Assembly (NCBI GenBank): GCA_015227615.1
Contig: JAALGZ010000041.1
Coordinates: 248,001-312,000 of the forward strand
Origin: Labyrinthula sp. Ha
Taxonomy: Eukaryota; Sar; Bigyra; Labyrinthulida; Labyrinthulaceae
Reading direction: 5' to 3'
DNA length: 64,000 nucleotides
The notes beneath the pieces are model-generated. The model worked only from the letters and a program-made list of their open reading frames with translations, did not search any database and was not told where the DNA came from. Positions 36,913 to 46,478 of this stretch are shown here, piece after piece. The first letter of the stretch is position 1. Every line of letters starts with the position of its first letter. Both the position numbers and the translations under genes were made by a program.

Positions 36913-36948
36913 CTCTTAGGCAGGTTTAGTTGAATAATAGGCACGAGA

Positions 36949-38436
36949 TTAGTCGAAGCTTATTCCTGCTTGCTGCAACATATTTTCCTTTTCAATTAAA
37001 TAGCACGTTTTATCAACAAGTTGAAGTAAGTGTGATACATCTCCAGACCATTTATCTAAGATTTCATCAGGCGATTTTTTTCTTCCAAATCGAATGATAC
37101 CATTTGGTCGATCAATCTTTGCCTCCAAGCGAGCTTCATTAACCATTTTTGAAACAAATTCCTCCACCGTCTTTGCTTCAAGAAGGAGCATAGAAGCAAC
37201 TCTGTCCAGCTTGATTCTACTGTAGAAAGTAGATACAACTTTAATATCATGCTCAACAACCTTCTGGAAAAATCTTAGAAAAATCCAGTTATCATCATTC
37301 TCTTGAAGTTCGGCAGCTTTCTTTGCTGTTATTTCTTTTAGCTGACCACCAAAGTCAAGCTTTTTCATATCAGCAAACGGATAGCCCATTATTTCTTCGT
37401 TCACAAAATTTCGTAACAGCTTTACTAAACCCAAATTCTTCCTAACCAGTCTCATTAACTTCTCTTCGAGTTCATCTTCTGGATTCCTAAGGACCTTCAC
37501 CGTGAGGTAATTAATCAAATCAACTTGATCCTTTGAATATTCGGCAGCCCCAAGATATATAACAACCCTATTAACAAGATCAACCTGCAAGCTCTCTTTA
37601 TCCTCATCCATCAAGTACAACTTCAGAATCTCAAGACTTGAATGCGCAAGGTTAAATGCCTCCTTTTCATGCATAAAAAGATCAATCATTACCCCATGGA
37701 ATTCAAGTTTAAGATCTTTCCAGCGCGTTATTTTGTCTTGATCAATTTTTTCACTGATAATTTTAGCACGAAAGAAATCCTTTACTAGTATAGAGACTTT
37801 AAGTTGTTCTATAAGAAATTCAATTTTGGTGCGTTGATCAAGTGTGGAATAGGTTTCTGGGGACTCTGTCTGAAGAATTTTATTCGCCTCGGGAAGATTG
37901 TCTTTGTTCATGTGAATTTTTGAAAGTTTCAATGTTAAGGATGCTCTTATTTTTTCTAGAGTCATTTTCCCTGAGCTAAGGTCTCTTAGAACCGTCAACA
38001 CGGCGATCTCCTTGTCCTGATCAGAGGAAAACTCCTTAATAGCTTCATCAGCACAATAAGAAATTATCTGAGACTGAATTTTTTCGCTCTGCGCACGCTT
38101 CTTGAAGAAAAACTTCACGTAGAAGAGAAACTGCTCAACATTGTCTGGCTCCTGCTCCCGTACGAGTTTAAATACAGCAGATATTATAGTCCAGACAAGT
38201 GGAAATTGGGAAAATATTCTAGCTTTTTTTTCAGCAGCTAAAAGGTTTGCAATGGCTTCTTCATACGAAAGTTTTTTTGCAACTTCAATTGCCTCATCCG
38301 TTTGCTTTTGTAGCTCGTTTGTCAGCTCTTTTTTGGACAGATTCTTCAATTCTGAAAAATTGGATGATTGTTGCTCTGATCCCATTGGTATGTCACCCGG
38401 TGCAGGAAGCTTGGGAGGTTGTAGAACTGAAGTCAT
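36949..38436 (-). CDS. RPN5: 26S proteasome regulatory subunit RPN5 (PSMD12)
   Basis: A 495-residue single-exon protein, slightly longer than the usual 440-460. The N-terminal two thirds are helical repeats (KLSKIHMNKDNLPEANKIL, EFLIEQLKVSILVKDFFRAK), and about residues 350-470 form the PCI domain ending in ANG-type beta strands (ARLEAKIDRPNGIIRFG). The ordered matches to RPN5 are stronger than to CSN4 or eIF3 subunits, mainly the RAKIISEKI block and the closing IIRF-RKKSPDEILDKWS. In the 19S lid RPN5 holds RPN11 and other lid subunits together. Start ATG 38436 is chosen; a second Met at residue 18 is possible. Its start codon lies only 26 bp from the divergent J-protein start. Confidence 0.9.
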   Translation of the reverse strand: MTSVLQPPKLPAPGDIPMGSEQQSSNFSELKNLSKKELTNELQKQTDEAIEVAKKLSYEEAIANLLAAEKKARIFSQFPLVWTIISAVFKLVREQEPDNVEQFLFYVKFFFKKRAQSEKIQSQIISYCADEAIKEFSSDQDKEIAVLTVLRDLSSGKMTLEKIRASLTLKLSKIHMNKDNLPEANKILQTESPETYSTLDQRTKIEFLIEQLKVSILVKDFFRAKIISEKIDQDKITRWKDLKLEFHGVMIDLFMHEKEAFNLAHSSLEILKLYLMDEDKESLQVDLVNRVVIYLGAAEYSKDQVDLINYLTVKVLRNPEDELEEKLMRLVRKNLGLVKLLRNFVNEEIMGYPFADMKKLDFGGQLKEITAKKAAELQENDDNWIFLRFFQKVVEHDIKVVSTFYSRIKLDRVASMLLLEAKTVEEFVSKMVNEARLEAKIDRPNGIIRFGRKKSPDEILDKWSGDVSHLLQLVDKTCYLIEKENMLQQAGISFD

Positions 38437-38462
38437 TTCACTTTTTTTCTACGGAATCTAGA

Positions 38463-39316
38463 ATGGATTCTTTGAATTCAACGATACTGCACAGTAATTC
38501 ACTGTTGAGGAATTTGCATTGTGTTCGATTGGGTTAATTAACCAATGGAATTATCCATATACAGGGACGAAAGTTTTTTGGATGAAGGGTTTTGCAAAGT
38601 GGTTAGCAAATGAAAAGAAAGAACCGTACTATGTAAAATGTAGACCTACATTGTTTAAATTAAATGACGTAACCAGTGGATGGCTGGAGGTTATGAAAAA
38701 GGAAAGAGAGAAACATAAGAGGAGAAAGAAATTAAAGGAGGTTGAAGGTCTAGTAGAGAAAGAGAATCTAGACAGTCGAGAAGAAAAACAAGCACGAAAC
38801 TTGAAAGAAACTGAGAACAATATATCCAAAGAGAATAAAGAAAATATTTTTGATGAAAACGGGTTGAAATCAACTCCAGGGAAGAATTCTTCAAAGTCGA
38901 AGAGTAACATGGACCTCAAAGAAAGAATCAAATCAAACAAGGGCTTATCTAAGAGAAAATCAAGGCTGAGGACCCCTAGTTCCAAAAGAAAAAGAATGAC
39001 ATTAAAAACCAAAACTTCCGCAAAACGACGAAGAACCACACTAGATTCAATAAAGGAAGATGAGATACAACCACCTAGGAAACCGAAGTTAAGGAGAAAA
39101 CTGGATAGCTTAGCCTTGGCGGAGGATAAGAATCCATACGACATAATGGGGTTGCCACGTGGCTCAAGCCTTCAAACGGTGCGCAAGAAGTTTCTAGAGT
39201 TATCCAAGAAACATCACCCAGACAAGAACCACAATAAATCAAACGTATTTTATAGCGAGCTAACAGGGGCTTATAATCAAATTAAGGAGACGAAGATGAG
39301 GAGAAAGACTATCTAA
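38463..39316 (+). CDS. Basic protein with C-terminal J domain
   Basis: Two exons (38463-38532 and 38565-39316) around a 32-nt intron (38533-38564) give 273 residues. The single open frame begins with a TTG inside the intron; splicing instead supplies an upstream ATG and joins CVRL to GTKVFWMKGF in frame. Residues about 30-75 (FAKWLANEKKEPYYVKC onward) look folded but are unknown to me. Residues 75-205 are highly charged, Lys/Arg/Glu-rich, with NLS-like clusters (KRKSRLR, SSKRKRM, AKRRRTT). The J domain occupies about 211-270 with HPD at 241-243 (KKHHPDKN), so it should stimulate an Hsp70. A J domain at the extreme C-terminus of a nuclear-looking protein is an uncommon layout. Divergent from RPN5, convergent with FPGS. 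Confidence 0.82.
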
Positions 39317-39462
39317 CATAACATGAACATTGTATCCTATACCGTTTGTAGTAACCATAGCAAAACTTCTGTAACTTTAAGATATGTCTTGAAGGTCGCT
39401 CGAAGAAAATCACTGTTATGGTCTTGGCACTATTCTCCACATTAATATTTCCACAGAGTAAT

Positions 39463-40971
39463 CTATTCCACAACAAAATTTATATCTTTAAGTACATCTC
39501 CAACAAGAAGCAACGACCCGGTAACAAAAACTCTAGAACTTTCACCACTAGCCTTCAAACCAGTCAAAACAGTTTGTAGATTCGTGCTGAAAGTTATTTG
39601 ATCAACATTTACATTACTCGCTTTGGTCATTTCAGTAAAAACAACAGCCAAAGTTTCTTGCCAGCTGCTTTCGGATAAAAAAGTTTCATCTTCCTCTCCT
39701 AGAAGAATTTCTTTTGCAGATTTTCTTCGTTTGGTTGTTGGTTTCAAGCTTTCTCCAGCACAAAAAACAACTTTATCAAACTTTATTTTCCCAAGAAGAG
39801 AAACCAATGACTCAAACATCTCTTTAACAGGTTTGGAAATAGCACAATTAAATATAAGAATATTCTTGACTACTTTACCATCAGAAGAACTCTTTGAGTC
39901 AAACCAATCACAAGCTGCAGCAATACTCTTTGATGTATGTGCTCCATCTAAAAAAAAATGAAGGTGACCTGTTTCAACCTGCTGACAACGTCCCGGATAT
40001 CTAACCTCCCTTAAACCATGTTTGACTATTTGCTTAAACTCTTCTTCAGCTTTATCGGTCAATATTTCCCGTGCTAACTCAATTGCTAGACCTGCGTTGT
40101 ATCGTTGATGGTCTCCTTCTAATCCTACAACTAAATCATCATCTTCAAGCGGTCTTGCTACATGAAGCTGCTCTCCAGCTGCTGAGGCAGAGTTCCGCAG
40201 TATTTCTAAGCCCACGGGATTTTGTTGAAAAATGGAATAACACTTAGCCCCTGATGTATATATTCCAGCTTTTTGAAAAGCAATTTCCTCCATCGTTGTT
40301 CCTAAGTACTCTGTGTGATCAAAATCTAACAAGGTAACACCACATGATACTTTTCTTTCTACAACATTTGTAGCATCTAAAAGCCCACCAATTCCAACTT
40401 CTAAGATAACAACATCTAAATCTTCCTTTGTAAAAATATGCAGCGCGAGAACTGTCATAAACTTGTAGAAACCGAGCAGTGCTTCTGCCTTTTCTAGTGG
40501 AAAGTAGACTTCATTGAAATATTTTTCTAACTTTTGATCCTGTATGCATTTTCCGTTCAATCTAATCCTTTCATTTACTTTGATTAGATGCGGAGAAGTA
40601 AATAATCCAGTTTTCAACCCACCACTTCGGAGAATACTTTCCACCATGGCACATGTTGATCCCTTTCCTTTAGTTCCAGCTACATGTACCACTTTGGGCA
40701 ATTTATCTGAAATTTCAGCGAGATCTAAAACTTCCAAAGCCTTCTTAACAGCAGCGAATGCATATTCCTTCTTTTCGTCCAAGGAACCCAGAACAGGAGC
40801 AGGCGGAGTGTGACCAATTAATCCATATATTTTTGAGGTGAAATCTGTACCTGACATTGAAAAAGCAATTTCTGTTGGTTTTGGAATTGGTATAGATGAG
40901 TATCTGGATATTTTTCGTGTAGCTGATATGAGTGCTTTCTTTGTGGTTTTTCTTAGAAGAATCTTGAACAT
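39463..40971 (-). CDS. FPGS: Folylpolyglutamate synthase
   Basis: A 502-residue Mur-ligase-family enzyme adding glutamates to folates so that they stay in the cell. The ATP loop GTKGKGS is at 99-105 (HVAGTKGKGSTCAMVESIL), followed by FTSPHL, the LEVGIGGLLDATNVV block, LDFDHTEYLGTTMEEIAFQKAGI-type metal/folate residues and the C-terminal domain signature LDGAHT. The N-terminus MFKILLRKTTKKALISATRK is basic and lacks acids, fitting mitochondrial import. A second Met at residue 39 (MSGTDFTSKIYGLIG) sits just before the conserved core and could give a cytosolic form, as known for animal FPGS. Dihydrofolate synthase is an alternative call in this family; the eukaryotic context favours FPGS. Confidence 0.9.
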   Translation of the reverse strand: MFKILLRKTTKKALISATRKISRYSSIPIPKPTEIAFSMSGTDFTSKIYGLIGHTPPAPVLGSLDEKKEYAFAAVKKALEVLDLAEISDKLPKVVHVAGTKGKGSTCAMVESILRSGGLKTGLFTSPHLIKVNERIRLNGKCIQDQKLEKYFNEVYFPLEKAEALLGFYKFMTVLALHIFTKEDLDVVILEVGIGGLLDATNVVERKVSCGVTLLDFDHTEYLGTTMEEIAFQKAGIYTSGAKCYSIFQQNPVGLEILRNSASAAGEQLHVARPLEDDDLVVGLEGDHQRYNAGLAIELAREILTDKAEEEFKQIVKHGLREVRYPGRCQQVETGHLHFFLDGAHTSKSIAAACDWFDSKSSSDGKVVKNILIFNCAISKPVKEMFESLVSLLGKIKFDKVVFCAGESLKPTTKRRKSAKEILLGEEDETFLSESSWQETLAVVFTEMTKASNVNVDQITFSTNLQTVLTGLKASGESSRVFVTGSLLLVGDVLKDINFVVE

Positions 40972-40994
40972 GTGCCCAGATCAACCACGGCAAA

Positions 40995-41033
40995 TTTTGG
41001 GCAATTAGAAAATATTTAAACACATGCCCAAAA
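40995..41033. promoter_or_regulatory. Bidirectional promoter with TTTTGGGCA in both orientations
   Basis: The 91-bp gap between the FPGS start (40971, minus) and the F-box start (41063, plus) holds TTTTGGGCAATTAGAA at 40995-41010 on the plus strand and TTTTGGGCA at 41033-41025 on the minus strand. Each gene thus faces a copy. Confidence 0.55.
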
Positions 41034-41062
41034 TGACTGCGGAATGAAACACGAAGAATATA

Positions 41063-43225
41063 ATGAAATTGGAACGACTAAACGAAAGGCAGAGGAATGT
41101 TTCTTCATCTGGTCTTATGGATCTAGCTTTACCTTATCCTCTACCATTTAAGGTATATACTGAACACTTTTAATAATAATAGAATGTGAAAAATACTTTA
41201 ACACCTTTTTCAAATGGGTTATACAGGTTTCCAACTGGAGAAACGGCAAACCATTTATACAAAGAAGAAAAGTTCAACTTAGTTGGATATGGACCAGATA
41301 TTAACTTACCTCACTGTGTAGGCGAACTTGTTATAATGCTCTTTCTTGAAATTAAAGATATTGTAAAGCTATTTTCTGTTTCCAAGGATCTTCGAAACAT
41401 CGCGATAAACTCGCTCTCTTTTCTCTCCAAGGTATCCTTCATCAACTTGAAAAGTATTTTTTTCCCCTACTTTTATTATAGATTTTCATCTTTCCTATTT
41501 AAATAATTTGACAGTTCTCAACCCAAAATTCCAGCCGCAATGCTTACAAGTAGTAAATTGCACAGGAACAAAACTCTCCTTTAGCTTGAATAAAAACCTT
41601 TTTTCTAAACTCGAAAGGTTAAAGATATTATCTGATTCTGTGTCAAAACCCCAACTAGAACATATTTTATCTTTCTCGCCGAAATTAACACACCTTTACA
41701 CCAATAAAATCTCTGTACAAGCAATAAAAAATCTGTTATTGAGTAGCTGCAACTCGTTAAAACTTTTCCGATTGCATAATTGTAATGAAATTGTTTCTGA
41801 TGACGTATTTTCTCTTTTAGGCAGAATTATTTCTCAAAAAAGAAAGGAAATTGTATCTAACTTTTCTCTCATAGTTGAAGCAAGTAATTTGACAACAAAT
41901 AATTTAACTGCATTTGCCTCAAGCTTAGTTCAAAACTTTCCTGAGAAAGAATGTTTAGAACTATCCATCTCTCTTATTGACGTGAAAGTTGATGTTCAAC
42001 CTTTCTTGTCACTTATTACCTCAAAGAATTGCTTTTCTTTGAAGAAAACTCAATTCAAATGTGGACCGCTTAAAGCTTCTCAACTTGAATCCTTAAAAAA
42101 AGAATCTTTAGTTCCATCAACTCTTCAACTTTTAAATGTAGACTTTGGAAAGATTCAAAAGAAAAATACTGTTCTAAATATTTTTCCCATGCATGCTAAG
42201 AATAAATTGATAAGTTTAAAGTTGTATAAATGTTCCGGATTAAATACTCTTGTTATTGCCAGCATTTTTTCGTGCACAGTAATTATTTTTCTACGTTGTA
42301 AATTTAGAATTTGGTTAAGCTAGCTCTCCCTGGATTAAGTAAATATGTGAACGATAACTTTCTGAAGACCTTAGCAGATAACTGTCTCAAGATTGAAGTC
42401 TTGAACCTATCTTCCTGTATTTTAGTGAGTGATATTGGTGTGTCATATCTATCTCGCAGACTCACAAGTTTAAAGTTGCTTAATCTTTCAAGATGTGAAT
42501 TGATCACAAACTATGGAGTAAAAACTTTGGTATGTGGAGTAGGAAAAAATCTTGTTGAGTTACATCTGTTTTGCTGCTTTAGAATTTCTGATGCTTCATT
42601 GGGCAATATAGCTGAAAAATGTGCTCGTTTAGAACTTCTTGATATAGGATGGGCATATAGAGTAACTTCAAGTGGGTTAGAGAAAGTACTAAAAAGTTGC
42701 ATTTTTCTTCGAGTTGTGTTTATTCAGGGTATAGCTAATATTTGTGAGCTGGAAAGAAAGACATTAGAGCTCTCTGTGGGTAAGAGATCTCTATTCCAAG
42801 GGTTAGTACATACTGCAAGGGCATCCACTTACAAAGAGAAAGCAAAAGCGTACAAGTTTCATTTTAATAGAGCTTCCTTTGATGATTCTTTTCAAGACAG
42901 TCATTCGTTTGAATGGGTGAAAAAACCAGCAAATGTGAGTAAAGAGAATACAGAGACTTCAAATCCAAGGAGACGGCTTGTTAAGAGAAGGTCAACGAGT
43001 ATATTATCTCTAGGTTCAATTTCCCTATACAAAAGTGGAGAAAAATCCATAGAGGAAAGTGGTTTGTTTGACCTTACAACAATTAGAGAAGAACCAGGTG
43101 AAATGCAGAAAGTTCTTAAGTACAGAAGTAAGAGCTTCATCTCAACTCCTGTTACGAATGTTGCTCAATTTGATGATGAGTTATTTGAAAGGGAGCAGTT
43201 ATTTCGAATGAACAGCGCAGCGTAA
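41063..43225 (+). CDS. F-box / leucine-rich-repeat protein
   Basis: Four exons (41063-41152, 41183-41453, 41482-42278, 42308-43225) around introns of 30, 28 and 29 nt give 691 residues. Every join keeps frame, and the last restores the repeat CTNLVKLALPGLSKYV. An F-box-like segment at about residues 71-110 (LPHCVGELVIMLFLEIKDIVKLFSVSKDLRNIA) should bind SKP1. Cysteine-containing LRRs of the AMN1/SKP2 kind follow, clearest at about 390-520 (LNLSSCILVSDIGVSYLS, LNLSRCELITNYGV, LHLFCCFRISDAS, LDIGWAYRVTSSG). The final 150 residues are basic and Ser-rich, likely disordered. The predicted role is substrate receptor of an SCF ubiquitin ligase; the substrate is unknown. It shares a promoter with FPGS. 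Confidence 0.85.
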
Positions 43226-43326
43226 CTAGCTTTAATTTATTTATGTTTATTAATTTATTCCTAGCAGCCGAGATTTAATAGTGTATTAAAATATGAATTT
43301 CCTACTCTTACATGTTACTTTTGGAG

Positions 43327-44001
43327 CTAGTAGTACTGAGCCATTGGAAAGTATGGTTTCGCATTCGGATTCAGAGTTTTTAGTTTCTGCCATTGTGTTT
43401 TATTTGGGTAGAAGGGTAAGGCATTACAATTCAAGGTTGAACGCCTTCTTGAAATAGGATTCTTAGCTTGTTCTTTAGATTTGGTAGATTCCTTTCTTTG
43501 GGTTCGAAGCCAATGCATGGCGGCATCAGGGTAGCTGTGGTTTCCAGTTACCTGATCAAGTTCTGTAAGAAATTCCTCCTCAGGAAGAGTGTTTAGGTAA
43601 TTTGAAATCACCTGCATTGGCTCCTCTCTAGTCTTCGCTTCCATTGTAAACCTACCATGTTCTACACAATGAATTCCAATCTCACGTTTAATTGAGTTTC
43701 TGCGCTGAGATGAGGTGCTCAGGCCAGGTTTAGATTCTTTACCTCTTAACTTAGGTTGAACATCTAAATTGTCTACCTGTTTCAAACTCCTCTTTATGTC
43801 TTGTAGAACTGGATGTACTGACACTGCCCTTCGTGAAAGAGGTCTCTGAGTCGTCTCGTTTGTCTTCCAGGTAGACCTTTTCTTTTTTTGGTACCCAAAT
43901 CTATTGTTTCTTTTTGCGTACGTAATTGGTGATGTTTTTAAGGAGTAATTTGATCTAGAACTGTCTTCCGATATTCTCAGGAGTTCATTAAAATTCCTCA
44001 T
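43327..44001 (-). CDS. Tandem-PAM2 protein (poly(A)-binding-protein partner)
   Basis: A 224-residue single-exon protein with no globular family that I know, but with two PAM2 motifs at its C-terminus. The first is STLNCNALPFYP (188-199), and the second is KTLNPNAKPYFP (208-219). Both keep the LN--A--F/Y-P core that binds the MLLE domain of poly(A)-binding protein, as known from PAIP, TOB, eRF3 and ataxin-2. The middle (about 125-170, EEPMQVISNYLNTLPEEEFLTELDQ) may be a short helical domain. The first 110 residues are basic, Ser/Arg-rich and probably disordered. A role in mRNA translation, deadenylation or RNA granules follows by inference. Convergent with the F-box gene, 101 bp apart. Confidence 0.75.
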   Translation of the reverse strand: MRNFNELLRISEDSSRSNYSLKTSPITYAKRNNRFGYQKKKRSTWKTNETTQRPLSRRAVSVHPVLQDIKRSLKQVDNLDVQPKLRGKESKPGLSTSSQRRNSIKREIGIHCVEHGRFTMEAKTREEPMQVISNYLNTLPEEEFLTELDQVTGNHSYPDAAMHWLRTQRKESTKSKEQAKNPISRRRSTLNCNALPFYPNKTQWQKLKTLNPNAKPYFPMAQYY

Positions 44002-45503
44002 CTAGTTTCAGTTTTGAGGAAACGGACAACTGAGGAGCAATGTAGATAGAAAAGAACATGATTCTATTATTATGATTTGCAAACAGCATAACCGGGGAAC
44101 TTGTCTTTTCAGTGCAACTTAGGATCAATCTCACGGACCAGCACATTTAAGATGCTTTAGATGTTTATTTGCCATTCCAGGAAAAGTATTAACTCGTAGA
44201 GAGAAGAAGGAATATAAGTTAAGAATCAGAGAATAGAATGTGTATGGGTTTTAAATAAAAAGGTTAATATTGTTTATTAGAGTTTAATAGATAGTTTCCC
44301 CAAATTTGTATTTAGTTGTAGCTTTTAAATCTGCAAACGTTAACCCGAGAGCAGAAAATAAATTTATTTCAAACTTTTTTAATTATTAGGTGTTGAGAGT
44401 TGGGTTAGAAAAGAAGCTGGGAGAAGGAAAAATTAAACTAGTGTCCAAAATATGCACCTCATTTACTACATAACCAAGCTTATGATCAACTGAACTCCGC
44501 CTAAGGTATTGCAGACCTTGGCAATTGCTCAAGGGGTAAAGATACTATAAGGTTCCCTAATTCGTTGCAAAATGTATTTACTTGCCGAAACAAAGACCCC
44601 ATTTATTGCATCGTTGTCATTAAGGAACATGTTCAAGACTTGTTTGATGTTAAAGAGATATCATTTAACATATTTTGGCATATATCATAAAATGTATAAT
44701 TTAGCCTCGATTAAAAAGTGTTTTTCTCATCGAGATTGAAATAGTACCTGTACATTACGGCACCAAAGAAAATATCACTTTCCTAGAAGGAATGAACGTC
44801 AGATGCATTGAGGTCCTCGTTTTTAGTTTCCATTCCTGTATAGCTTAGTGGTACTTATTTCCATTCATCTGGCGAGGGGATCACCTGGAACTAAGAAACA
44901 AGCTTAAAGTAGAAGTTTTTAAGTGTCATACCGAAAAAAAGTAAAAAACTTTGTATATCCAAATTAGTTTCGAAACACACAGCTTGTTGCCAATTTACTT
45001 AAATCTGAAGTTAAAAAACATACATTAATAGGTCATCCATAACCTCCTTCTCATCATAGCTCCAGTGGTTAAAGCTAGAATTATTACTTGATGCTATTGC
45101 ACCTAGGGTTACCATTTAAAGGAAGTATCCCAACAAGTAAAACATATAATCAAGAGATATTAAGTTTTGATATTTCCAAAATGATATGTTGAGTATATTG
45201 TCAAGCGCCGAATCGCCCAGATATTCTTTTCATCATTTTTGCACCCTATAAGAACCTTGCCAAATGGACAACATGACCCATGAATATCCAAAAAATAAAT
45301 ACTAGTTGAATTATGTTTCCTAGGAATGGGCATGGTCTCTTATGTTCTTATTTTAGCAAAGTATTAAGGCGAACAACCAGATGGGCCATATGGTAAAACT
45401 ATCAAGACACACTCATGCTAATATCAAAACTTACTCAAACTACCCTAGAAAATTATCAGTATCACTCCAAGTAAACTTAGAATCTCCAAAGCTCGTTTCA
45501 TGT

Positions 45504-45527
45504 ATAATAATAATAATAATAATAATA
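45504..45527 (+). repeat. (ATA)n microsatellite
   Basis: About eight units of a three-base A/T repeat. Confidence 0.9.
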
Positions 45528-46450
45528 TAATGCGGCAACGAAAACTGCATCATTTCAGCTGTGGTACTAATTGCAACTTTATATATATGTACCCTTTATA
45601 TAAAGCTAAGGATACAATCTTATGCCGATGACAAGGATATCCACATGTGGTTGCATAATTTAGTTGGATACCACAAGGACTTCCGCGTAGCATACTCTAC
45701 ATCAATTATCAAGATGAGAGCTCAGTTTATTCATCAGAGTTCCTCTGCATTCAGTATTTTACAGGTGTTCCTAGCTTTTTAAACACCACAAATAAGATTC
45801 AAGAAATTGCAAAAAAAGGAAAGAAAATTTAAGAATGCTTAGTAAGAGCTCCTATATTTATTTAATGTAGCTTAAAGGCAGATTATTCAAAAACATCTTC
45901 ATACGCCATTAACCACAAGAGATTTTAAATAATGACAATTATCCCTAGTGTGTGTATAATCAAGCCTTGAAGTCTTTGCAACTCAGCAGATAGATTAAAA
46001 AATATAGCATGTTTAAAACCTTGCTTTTTTGCTTCAGACTAGTATGATAATTTAATATGAAGAAAACAAGAGCAGAGAGAATGAATGAAATTTTAAGTAA
46101 CATGGAAAATACATTTTCATATTAGGCTAGGTAAACAATGGAAATATATTGTAATAATCAATCATCAACAATTTTCTCTTGAAATAAAATAATATAAATA
46201 ATACAGGATTGTAGATCTATACAACGACTTCATGGTTTCTTTGATTTGCTCCTTGCGCTGCCGCATTAGCGTAGTGTCTTATTACAACAGTATTATTTTA
46301 ACGATATAAACCTTAAGTTGAGCTCTTGAAACCTGAAAAATGATAGGTGGTTTAGCCTGCTTAGAGTTTCCAAGTAACAATACTCATCAAAGGAAGTGTT
46401 GGTTCGAGCAACGAGAGAGAACAACATTATTAAAATTAAAATTTATTATT

Positions 46451-46478
46451 ATTGTTAATCTGCTGTTACATTAACAAT
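46451..46478. repeat. Perfect inverted repeat
   Basis: ATTGTTAAT and ATTAACAAT around a 10-base loop. In such AT-rich DNA this may be chance. Confidence 0.6.

Noticed and set aside
38519-38581. J-protein start at the TTG upstream of ATG 38582
   Set aside because: A 32-nt intron links this frame to an ATG at 38463, which explains the open sequence without a non-ATG start.
38629-39144. 171-codon minus-strand ORF
   Set aside because: It is the antisense shadow of the Lys/Glu-rich part of the J protein, which yields Phe/Leu/Ser-rich nonsense.
41186-42323. Three separate short genes in place of the F-box/LRR gene
   Set aside because: Each frame change coincides with a GT-AG segment of 28-30 nt, and joins keep frame and restore the repeats, so this is one gene.
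44838-44896. tRNA gene
   Set aside because: TAGCTTAGTGGTA looks like an A box, but there is no T-arm with a TTCRA loop downstream and no acceptor pairing.
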